From positions 14,880,074-14,944,073 of the forward strand of contig CM073893.1 of assembly GCA_037176705.1 (NCBI GenBank): a stretch of DNA of 64,000 bases. The letters are read 5' to 3'. Each line of letters begins with the position of its first letter. The stretch's first letter is position 1. Source of the stretch: Molossus alvarezi. Taxonomy: Eukaryota > Chordata > Mammalia > Chiroptera > Molossidae. The translations under genes were made by a program, and so were the position numbers. Under the pieces are notes generated by a model. The model searched no databases, was not told where the DNA came from, and saw only the letters and a program-made list of their open reading frames with translations. Below, in pieces: positions 55,521-64,000 of the stretch.

Positions 55521-56384
55521 TGTGGAACGTTTTTTATTTTAGAGAAATTAGTCTTTTATCTGTAATATGATTCAAAAATATTTCCCCCAGTTTTTTGTTT
55601 GCCTTTTGATTTTATTTACAGTGGCTTGTGCCATGTAGGAATTTCTTATTTTTATCTAGTTAGGTTTATCAGTTATTTAATAAAAAGCGATATTAGAATG
55701 TTTTAAAGAATTTTTATATTTAATTTTCTATTTAGTAAAATATTTTATTCATCTCAAATTTTATTCATATTACACTGTAAAGTGTGGCTCCAACTTAATT
55801 TTTTCCCCAAATAAGTCCTTACTATTACAATACCATTTATTGAAAATGAAGATTTGGTGTTGATGGTCTACTACATTTATATATGCATTTGAATCCAATT
55901 TCTATTCTTAGCAGCCTAATTGTTATATTATAAATGTATTATTTATACTATGGATTATCATTTTGGGGGTCTGGTTTCCCTAAACAGTTCATTTTTCAGG
56001 ATTTTCCTGGTTAGTCTTATAAATATAAACATTATATGTAAACATTAGAATCAATCTGTCTAGAAAATAAAGGAGGGAAGGAAGAAAGGAAAAAAGAGAG
56101 GGAGGGAAGAAGGAAGATTTTCTCATCCTGCTTCCTCCCTGTAGAATTGTGGAGAGTCCAGCAGCCTCTTTTCATTTAGCACAGTCTCTGTCCCTTTTGG
56201 TCCAACCTGGCTATGTTTGTGCATATATATCCTCCTCAGAAATCTTATGGGTCTCTGCAAATCTTACTTGGATTTACTTCATTAGACAAAGGCCAGCCCC
56301 ACAAATCTTTCTGAGATAAGCTATTCTCAATCTTGAGCTTTTGCTTAGCCTACTGAATGACAACACCCTTAAGCTTCCTAGAAA

Positions 56385-57165
56385 CTTTACTGTTTCAGAA
56401 TAATTTTGAGATTCATCCATGTTGTTACATATATCAATAGTTCATTCTTTTTACTGCTAAGTAGTATTCTATTATATGGATATACCACACTGATTTATAC
56501 ATTCACCTGTTGATGGGCATTTGGGTTGCTTTGTCTTAGGCTATTGTAAAGCTGTTATGAATATTAATGTATGTGTCTTTGTGTAGACATAAACTTTAAT
56601 TTCTTATGAATCAGTAACTAGGAATGGAATGGAATACAATGACTGAATTGTATGGTATGTGAATGTTTAACTTTTTAAGAAATGCCAAACTATTTTTCAA
56701 AGTGGTGGTGACATTTTTCATTCCCATGAACAGTGTGTAGGAGTTCTATTTGCTCTCCATCTTTACCAACACTTGCTATGGTCAGTTTAAAATTTTTTTA
56801 AACTAATTTAAAGGGGGTACATGGTGTCTTTGCAGTTTTTTAGTTATAGGCATTTTTTTTTTTTATCCTCACCTGAGGATATTTTTCCATTTTTTACTCA
56901 GATAAAGCGGGAAGGAGAGAGAGGAAGAGAGAGAAGCATCGATGTGAAAGGGACACATCGAGTGGCCGCCACCCACACGACTCAACCAGGGCCTGGGACA
57001 AACTGCAGCCAAGGTACATGCCCTTAGCGGGAACCGAACCCGGGTCTCTATGGACCGCAGGCTGATGCTCTAACCACTGAGCCAAACCGGCCAGGGTGGC
57101 ATTTTTTAAATATATCCTTGCTACAGTCCTTTGTCAGATATATACCTTGTCAATATTTTCTTACT
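56385..57165 (-). mobile_element. Old L1M 3' fragment
   Basis: GATTCATCCATGTTGTTACA, AGTAGTATTCTATTATATGG, CACCTGTTGATGGGCATTTG and CTTTACCAACACTTGCTATG are L1 ORF2-end text in antisense. A SINE at 56860 interrupts it. Confidence 0.75.
56860..57096 (-). mobile_element. VES SINE, type A head
   Basis: Antisense copy with GGCATTTTTT on both sides (56849 and 57098). Confidence 0.92.
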
Positions 57166-57169
57166 CTCT

Positions 57170-57419
57170 TTTTTTTTTTTTATCCTCACCTGAGGACATT
57201 TTTTCCATTTTTTGTTCAGGTAGAGTGGGAGGGAGAAGGAAGAGAGAGAAAGAGAGAAACATCGACGTGAAAGGGACACACTGAGTGGCTGTCACCCACA
57301 CGACCAACCAGGGCCGGGGACAAACTGCAACCGAGGTACATGCCCTTAGCGGGAACCGAACCCGGGTCTCTCTGGACCACAGGCCGATGCTCTATCCACT
57401 GAGCCAAACTGGGCAGGGC
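57170..57419 (-). mobile_element. VES SINE, type A head
   Basis: Antisense copy from a 14-bp T-run to AAACTGGGCAGGGC, close to consensus. Confidence 0.92.
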
Positions 57420-57460
57420 TATATTTTTTTAATTAATTTAATTAAAAATAATAATTTTTA

Positions 57461-57650
57461 GCCCTAGCTGGATATATCAATTAGTTAGAGTATCATCCCA
57501 TTATGCCAAGGTTGCAGGTTTGATCCCCAGTCAAGGTACAAACAAGAATCAACCAATGAATGTATAAATAAGTAGAACAATAAATAAATGTTTTTTTTCT
57601 TTCTCTCCCTTCCTCTCTCTTTCTTTCAAGTCAATTTAAAAAATAATTAA
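57461..57650 (+). mobile_element. tRNA-derived SINE, strongly diverged
   Basis: GCCCTAGCTGGATATATCAA, CAGGTTTGATCCCCAGTCAA and a CT-rich stretch. It is probably an older relative of the VES copies. Confidence 0.68.
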
Positions 57651-57654
57651 AATG

Positions 57655-58660
57655 TTTTCAATTACAATTGACATGCAATGTTGTATTAGTTTCAGGTGTA
57701 TAACATAGTGATTGTACATTTATATACTTTATAAAGGGTCACCCTGATAAGTCTAGTAGCCATCTGACACTATACATAGTTAATTACAATATTATTCACT
57801 ATATTTCCTATGATGTACTTTACATCCCTGTGACTAATTTTATAACTGGCAAATTGTACTTCTTAATTCTTTTACCCATCTCTCCAACCACTTCCCATCT
57901 GGTATCCATCATTTGTTCTCTGTAAGTTTGTTTCTGTTCTGCTTGTTTATTTTGTTATTTAGATTCCACATATAAGTGAAATTATATGGTACTTCTCTTT
58001 CTTTGCCTGTCTTTGGTCACTTAACATAACACCACCTAGGTCTATCCATGCTGTTGCAAATGGCAAGATCTCATTCCTTTTCATGATGGAATATTGTTTT
58101 GCCACAAAAAGAGATATATACATACATATGTGTGTGTATGTGTATCTCACCACTTCTCCATCCATTTGACACCCGGGTTGCCTCCACATATCGAGTACTG
58201 TAAACTGCTGCAGAGAATATAGGGTTGTGCACAACTCCTCAAATCAGTGCTCTAGGCATCTTCGGATAAATACCTAGATGTGAAATTGCTGGGTCCTTCT
58301 TTGTCTCCTTTTATATATTTTTTAAAGTCTATATTGTCTGATATAAGTACCCCATCTTGTTTTTTGTTTCCATTTGCATGAAATATCTTTTTCATCCCTT
58401 TACTTTTGGTCTGTGTGTGTCTTTTGATCTGAAGTGGGTCTCTTGTAGGCAGCATATGTATGGGTCTTGTCTTCTTATATATTTAGCTACCCTATGTCTT
58501 TTGATTGGAGCATTTAATTTACATTTAAAGTAATTATTAATAAGTATGCAGTTATTGCTATTTGATTATTCATATTTTTAAATCTTTTTTTCCTTCTTCT
58601 TAAAGAAGTCCCCTTAACAATTTCACTTTATTCTGAGAACTTTAGTTCTAATTTATTTAG
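57655..58660 (-). mobile_element. L1 fragments: 3' end joined to endonuclease region
   Basis: The left part (57655-58250) is L1 3' UTR and ORF2 end (TAAACTGCTGCAGAGAATAT, frame ending LPFATAWIDLGGVM). The right part (58252-58600) is the ORF2 start (GMKKIFHANGNKKQDGVLIS). About 3 kb between them is missing, so either one L1 lost its middle or two fragments lie side by side. Confidence 0.7.
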
Positions 58661-58675
58661 TTTTGGAAAATTTTT

Positions 58676-58914
58676 TTTTTTTTTAGTCCTCACCCGAGGA
58701 CACTTTTTGATATTTTGTTCAGATAGAGTGGGAGGGAGAGAGAGAGAGAGAAACATCAACGCGAAAGGGACACATCGAGTGGTTGCCACCCACACAACCC
58801 AACCAGGGCCGGGGACAAACTGCAACCGAGGCACATGCCCTTAGCGGGAACTGAACCTGGGTCTCTCCGGACCGCAAGCCAATGCTCTAACCGCTGAGCC
58901 AAACTGGCTAGGGC
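58676..58914 (-). mobile_element. VES SINE, type A head
   Basis: Antisense copy with TGGAAAATTTTT on both sides (58664 and 58915). Confidence 0.93.
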
Positions 58915-59501
58915 TGGAAAATTTTTATGTATTATATCTCCTAATACTGATTTTTTTTGTTCCCTCTATTTTGGTTCTCTAATTAGATATACTCTAGAGC
59001 TTCTCAATTTGTCCCCAGTAACATCTAATTGCACTTTCATATTTTTCTTCTTCTCTTTGTTCCATTTGAGGTTAATTTTTGAATATTGCTTTTCAGTCCT
59101 TTCTGAGTATCTATTAAGTTTTTTATTTGTTATGATCTATTTCATGTCTAAGATTTATAATTTTTTATATTTATGTGTTCTTGTTTCATTGTTGCATAAT
59201 TTCCCTTACTTTAAAAACATTTAAAAATGAGTACTGTGCTTTAATTTATCTCTTTGAGCATACTTACTTTAAGAATTTTGTCAAAATCCTCCTCCCCACT
59301 GTGATCTATTGAAACTATTGTTCAGAAAAATTTCCAGTAATATAGCTTGTCTCTGTTGGTCCAGTCTCTGGGAGAAAAATTCCTCCTGAGAAATTTATAA
59401 TGATGGATTTGTCTACACTCTGGTTTGGAGTTTGAATTTATAATACTTGATGGTCTAGAAACATGTGTGTTGAGAAATAAACATTAAAATTCACAGTGAG
59501 G
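58915..59501. other. NEK5 intron, probably old L1 sequence
   Basis: T-rich sequence with phrases such as TTGCACTTTCATATTTTTC that suggest antisense old L1, but too diverged to place. Confidence 0.4.
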
Positions 59502-59713
59502 GCCCAGCCGGTGTGGCTGAGTGGTTGAGCATCAACTCATGCACCAAGAGGTTGCCAGTTTGATTCCCAGTCAGTGCACATGCCCATGTGTGGGCCTGAT
59601 CCCCAGTGGGGGGCATGTAGGAGGTGGCCAATCGATGTTCTCTCTCATTGATGTTCCCATCTCTCTCTCCCTGTCCCTTCCTCTCTCCCTAAAATCAATA
59701 AAGAAAAGAAAAG
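59502..59713 (+). mobile_element. VES SINE, type B head
   Basis: Sense copy with a perfect 16-bp duplication AAAATTCACAGTGAGG (59486-59501 and 59714-59729). Confidence 0.95.
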
Positions 59714-59863
59714 AAAATTCACAGTGAGGGATCACAATACTCTGGGATCCCTAGAAGAAGTAAATATAAAAACATTGGAGAGTTATTTTCTTCGTATATC
59801 CAAAATTCACATCCATAATCTTCAATCCCAAACTCCCAAACTCCATTTAAAAAAAAAAAAAAT

Positions 59864-60110
59864 GGCCCTGGTCTTTTTGGTTCCGCGGTTAGAGTGTCAA
59901 CACTCAGACCAAAGAGTCACAGGTTTGATTCTAGTCAAGGGCAAGCACCTTGGTTTCAGATTGGTCCCTGGCCCTGGTCAGGGTTGTGCAAGAGGCAACC
60001 AGTTGATGCGTTTCTCTCACATCAATGTCTCTCTCTCTCTACCCCTTCCTCCCTCCGACTCTATTTGAAGATAAATGGAAAAATATCCTTGGCTGAGGAA
60101 AAAACAAAAA
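59864..60110 (+). mobile_element. VES SINE, type A head
   Basis: Sense, moderately diverged; the head GGCCCTGGTCTTTTTGGTTC keeps a recognisable B box (CAGGTTTGATTC). Confidence 0.88.
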
Positions 60111-60205
60111 ACGCTAGAGAGTTAAAACTTCAGAACACGTGACACTGAGTTTTCTCATTAAAGCACTGCTGATGATTACTCACAAAAATTTAAAAACAGA
60201 ATCCA

Positions 60206-60411
60206 GCCTGGTCAGTGTGGCTCAGTGGATCGAGCGCCGTCCTGTGGACTGAGACGTTCTGGTTCAATTCCCAGTCGGGGCACAAGCCCGGGTAGCTGGC
60301 TCGATCCCCAGTAGGGGGCGTGCAGGAGGCAGACTAATCCATGTGTCTCTCTCATATCAATGTTTCTGTCTCTAAAAACAAAAATTAAATAAAAACATAT
60401 TTAAAATAAAG
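60206..60411 (+). mobile_element. VES SINE, type B head
   Basis: Sense copy with TAAAAACAGAATCCA on both sides (60191-60205 and 60412-60426); part of the CT-rich stretch is missing. Confidence 0.93.
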
Positions 60412-60660
60412 TAAAAACAGAATCCACTATGACATAGCACATAGAAAATGGCTGAATTAAACCTTAATCTTAGAAATATTTAATATTTGTATAATAATGT
60501 ATATTTAAAATTATTTATTTAAAATAAGAAATGAAAACATGAGAAAAAGCAGATCCATCAAAAAGAGTAGGCAAATTTGATAACCAAATATAGCTTCGGG
60601 AAGTGAGAAAATCTACCAGTAGAAATTAAAATTCGATGGACAGTTTAAAAAACAGAATAG

Positions 60661-61727
60661 GAGAAAAGATGGTGGTGGGCAGGACCGGAGGGAGGGTGAG
60701 TGTGTGAAAGAGTGAGAGTGGATGTGAAGGTGGACGACCAAACCCGAGCAGTGCAGAGCCCCGGAGCAGAAGGTCCCTGTGTTGTGGACGGAGCAGCCGG
60801 CTACCTCGGTGAGCGGCCCTTCAGGGCGCTTCTCCCTGCGCCCTGGGGAGGTCCCACCATTTTGGAAGATCCTGGGTCTTCCCTGGGAGGAGGCGGTGGG
60901 AGCGGTTAGGGCCCAGCAACCTGAGCCGACCAGCGCACCTGGCACCATCAGACCAGTGGACACTGTGTCAACACAGATTGGTGCACAGTAATGGAGCTCT
61001 CAAGGTGCTGGTCATGGAAGCCACAGACAGCCTGTAGCCCAGCACCATCCCCTATGGTAGCAGCCCGATCAGAGTCAAGATATACTCCCAGCAACAGAGG
61101 TTGGGGAGCAGATACCCATCCCCAGGCAACAGAAGCACAGACCAGCAGCTGACACCCATCCCCAAAAACTACAGCAAAAGCTGAGCAGAAGTTGAGCCTC
61201 ACGGGGCAGCAGCACTCCCCAGCCACCAGCCACAGGACCTGGGGCTCCACAGAGGTCTGTGCTACCCAGCTGCCCACAAGAGCGGTGGGAAGCCAGAGCC
61301 CAAGAGGGACCAGTGCAGTCCAGCTGCCCGCGGGACCTGTGGGGTACTGGGGCACCAGAGAGACCTGTGCGACCCAGCTGCTCACAGGATAGGTGTGGAG
61401 TCAGGTCTCCAAAGGGACTGTGTGATCCAGCTGCCCACAGTATGGGCAGGGAACGAGACTCCAACAGGGCCTGAGCTATACAGCTATAGATGGCACCATT
61501 GGCCAGCTGGGAACACAGCTCCAGAGTGGCCCACATGATCCAGCAGCAGCACCTACCAGGACACACCAATACCAGCCCCCAGTAATCAGTCCTCCAGGAT
61601 CCACAGCAGGCAAGAGGCAACATGCAACAAAACAGTCTGGGAGGCACAGTAGCCTTATTTAATATACAGTGAGCTGCATACACATCCAAACATCCCTCAA
61701 CGGGTATAGAGCTACCGGACGGCTAAA
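60661..61727 (+). promoter_or_regulatory. L1 5' leader, alternative type
   Basis: About 1.07 kb, GC-rich, with repeated phrases built on CCAGCTGCCCACA and GGACCTGTG at intervals of roughly 60 bases between 61200 and 61450. AAGATGGTGG near the start could bind YY1. Frames of up to 204 residues on the minus strand are by-products of this repetition. Confidence 0.6.
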
Positions 61728-62653
61728 ATGGGGAGACAAAGAAACAACACCCAAAGGAAAGAAAATGAGGAATCACCAGAAAAGGAACTATAGGAAATGG
61801 AAGACAGCAACTTGTCAGATAAAGAATTCAAAGCAATCATTTTAAGGGTGCTCAAAAAATTTGGTGAGAACTACAAGCAACTTAAGAACTATGAAGAGCT
61901 CACTGGGAACTACTTCAGCTTAAAAAAAAAGGGTGAAGCTATGCATAAAAACCAAGAGGAAATAAAGAATGACATGGCAGTTATGAAAAATGCCTTACAA
62001 GGGTTCAATGGTAGATTAGAAGCTGAAGACCAAATCAGCGACTTAGAAGACAAGGTAGAGAAAAACACTCAAATAGAGAAGCAAATGGGAAAAAAAATTT
62101 TAAAGCAGGAGGAAAATTTAAGGGAGCTGTGGGACAATACAAAACATAACAACATTCACATTATAGGGGTACTGGAAGGAGAAGAATCAGAGAAAGGAAT
62201 AGGGAGCCTGTTTGAAGAAATAATGACAGAAAACATCCCTAAACTGGTGAAATAAAAAGTCACACAAGTCCAGGAAAAACAGAGAGTCCCAAGCAAGATG
62301 AACCCCAGAAGACCCACAGCTAGACACATCATAATAAAAATGGCAAACATTAAAGACAAAGAAAGAATCTTAAAGGAAACAAGAGAGAGACAGAAAGTTA
62401 CCTACAAGGGAGCTCCCATTAGACTGTCAGCTGATTTCTCAATAGAAACAATGCAGGCCACAAGGGAGTGGCATGAAGTGTACTGCAAGTGTAATGCAAG
62501 GCAAGGGTCTGAATCCTAGACTACTCTATCCAGCAAGGCTATCACTCACAATTGAAGGAGAAATAAAGAGCTTCACGGGTAAAAGAAAAAAAGCTAAAGG
62601 AATTTACCACCACCAAACCAGCACTCCAAGTAATGCTGAAGGGACTGTTGTAA
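61728..62653 (+). pseudogene. L1 ORF1, degraded
   Basis: Starts ATGGGGAGACAAAG (61728), meets a TAG near 61790, then is open as MEDSNLSDKEFKAIILRVLK through a coiled coil to MTENIPKLVK. It goes on as KDKERILKETRERQKVTYKG and TKGAPIRLSADF-like text to TAA at 62651. The N-terminus differs from the ORF1 of the other two L1s. Confidence 0.88.
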
Positions 62654-62660
62654 GAAAAAG

Positions 62661-62661
<1 letters not shown>

Positions 62662-62728
<67 letters not shown>
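62662..62728 (+). repeat. (GA)n microsatellite between L1 ORF1 and ORF2
   Basis: About 67 bp of near-perfect GA repeats starting eight bases after the ORF1 stop. Confidence 0.92.
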
Positions 62729-62749
62729 GAACACAGGCATAAGATTAAA

Positions 62750-64000
62750 ATGGAAACTAATAACTATCTATCAATAATTACCTTAAATGTGAATGGCTTA
62801 AATGCCCCAATCAAGCCCTGGCCGGTTTGGCTCAGCGGTTAGAGCGTCGGCCTGTGGTCCGGAGAGACCCGCGTTCGGTTCCTGCTAAGGGCATATACCT
62901 CGGTTGCAGTTTGTCCCCGGCCCTGGTTGGTCGTGTGGGTGGCAGCCACTCGATGTGTCCCTTTCACGTCGATGTTTCTCTCTCTCTCCTTCCTCTCTCT
63001 CCCTCCCACTCTATCTGTGCAAAAAATGGAAAAATGTCCTCGGGTGAGGATAAAATAAATAAATAAATAAATAAATAAATGCCCCAATCAAAGGGTAGCT
63101 GATTGAATAAGAAAACACAACCCATATATAGGTTATCTACAAGAGACCCACCTCACAACAAAAGACTGACACAGGATGAAAGTGAAGGGATGAAAAAAAA
63201 AATTTCCAAGCAAATGGAAATGGAAAAAAAGCTGGTGTAGCAATACTCATATTTGACAAGATGGACTTCAAAACAAGGGCCATAATAAGAGACAGAGAAA
63301 GTTACTACATAATATTAAAAGGATCAACCCAACAAGAGGATATAACCCTGGTAAACATATATGCACCAAATACGGGAGCACCAAAATATATTTAAAAACT
63401 TCTGGAGGACTTTAAGGGAGAGATCAGTAGCAACACAATTATAGTGGGTGACTTTAACATGCCACTGACACCACTGGATAGATCTTCTAGAAAAAAATTA
63501 ACAAGGACATAAAGTCCTAACAAGACAAAGTAGATCGGTTGGACATCATTGATATTTACAGAACATTTCACCCAAAAGCTGCAGAATATACATCCTTCTC
63601 AAGTGCACATGGGTCATTCTCAAAGAGAGACTACATGTTAGGACACAAAGCAAGTCTCTACAAATTTAAGAAAATTGAAATCATATTAAGCATCTTCTCA
63701 GATCACAGTGGCATGAAACTAGAACTCAATTACAATAAAAAAACACACAAAAACATTCAAACATTTTTGAGACCAAATAGCATGTTATTAAACAACAAAT
63801 GGGTTACTAATGAGATCAAGAAAGATATTAAAAAATTCCTGGAAACCAATGAAAATGGACACACAACAACACAAATTCTATGGGACACAGCGAAAACAGT
63901 CCTGAGAGGGAATTTCATAGCACTACAGGCCTACTTCAAGAAACAGGAAAAATTTATCGTTGATTTTATAACCCTACAACATAAAGAACTAGAAAGTAAA
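62750..64000 (+). pseudogene. L1 ORF2, endonuclease part, cut by window end
   Basis: Starts METNNYLSIITLNVNGLNAP, where a SINE (62815-63077) interrupts the IK codons, and continues with YKRPTSQQKTDTG-like text, GDFNMPLTPLDRS and [15 protein letters not shown]. Several stops and shifts are visible. The reverse transcriptase would lie to the right. Confidence 0.87.
62815..63077 (+). mobile_element. VES SINE, near consensus, inside L1 ORF2
   Basis: Sense type A copy with a perfect 14-bp duplication AATGCCCCAATCAA (62801-62814 and 63078-63091) and an (AAAT)n tail. A young insertion. Confidence 0.96.

Larger units (their letters stand above)
53640..56040 (-). mobile_element. Old L1M-type fragments, antisense
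   Basis: Strongly diverged L1: ACTTTGGCTTTATCATAGC, TGTCATTACATTTGTTAAT, TATCTTGAATGCATATCATC, GAAGTTGCACCAATGAACA and GTCTTTTATCTGTAATATG. Several insertions interrupt it. The exact limits and whether it is one element are uncertain. Confidence 0.6.
60661..64000 (+). mobile_element. L1 of a different lineage, 5' part, runs off the window
   Basis: Sense L1 beginning near GAGAAAAGATGGTGGTGGGC with a leader unlike those of the L1s at 16315 and 41516, then ORF1 and the ORF2 start. The right end is beyond 64000. ORF1 has several stops. A VES SINE and a long (GA)n run interrupt it. Confidence 0.85.

Noticed and set aside
60427..60660. Possible exon before the right-edge L1
   Set aside because: AT-rich with no acceptor and donor pair in the needed phase; the next NEK5 exon was not found in the window.
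61075..61689. 204-residue minus-strand frame rich in Ser, Cys and Trp
   Set aside because: It is the antisense of a repetitive L1 leader; the apparent periodicity comes from the short repeats.
1..64000. CRISPR array, Helitron or active viral genes
   Set aside because: No regularly spaced repeats with unique spacers, no Helitron-type ends that I could recognise, and no retroviral reading frames. The LTRs seen are solo and non-coding.

Overview
The window is mammalian nuclear DNA from a bat, most likely a yangochiropteran microbat. It holds more than 40 copies of tRNA-derived VES-type SINEs, in two head types, on both strands. It also carries bat-like L1 elements, some with few lesions, on a background of older mammalian repeats (MIR, L2, MaLR LTRs, MER5A, Tigger1). 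I cannot resolve the bat family. There are no bacterial-style operons, CRISPR arrays or RNA genes.

One host gene is recognisable: ten plus-strand coding exons of NEK5 (NIMA-related kinase 5) at 2193-2259, 3429-3542, 4514-4600, 6124-6216, 8725-8805, 9022-9090, 10966-11092, 27710-27835, 29404-29541 and 53486-53597. They encode the non-catalytic C-terminal part. The kinase exons lie upstream of the window and the last exons downstream. All ten have AG/GT borders, compatible phases and no stops, so the gene looks intact. Everything else is intron.

Layout: 1-11,100 is exon-dense with short introns, an MLT1-type LTR, L2, MIR and a few SINEs. The intron at 11,093-27,709 holds a truncated L1 (12,223-13,652) and a deeply nested cluster. 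In that cluster a Tigger1 DNA transposon (14,065-25,673) was split by a solo LTR with a GTCT duplication. The LTR took in a 1.7-kb GC-rich segment and then a VES SINE at the same nick site. The SINE was then split by a near-intact 5.9-kb antisense L1 and by a second SINE. At 27,845-28,068 a SINE sits only nine bases into an intron and has duplicated the NEK5 splice donor.

The intron at 29,542-53,485 holds SINE clusters, an MLT1-type LTR, an old sense L1 (40,025-48,790) that took in an FTH1 processed pseudogene with a fossil iron-responsive element, and a full-length 6.6-kb sense L1 with a duplicated promoter unit. It also holds an antisense ORF1-only LINE (HAL1-like, 49,071-52,460) with a perfect 17-bp target duplication. 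From 53,598 to the end there are old antisense L1 remnants, SINEs, and the 5' part of a further L1 (60,661 to beyond the edge) whose leader differs from the other L1s.

I found no unknown multi-gene system. The most interesting observations are the duplicated and decayed splice donor, the reuse of single insertion sites, a head-only SINE variant with two matching copies, and a homologous exon pair in NEK5. Family names and comparisons with human proteins come from memory of those families; coordinates, motifs and duplications were read from the sequence.
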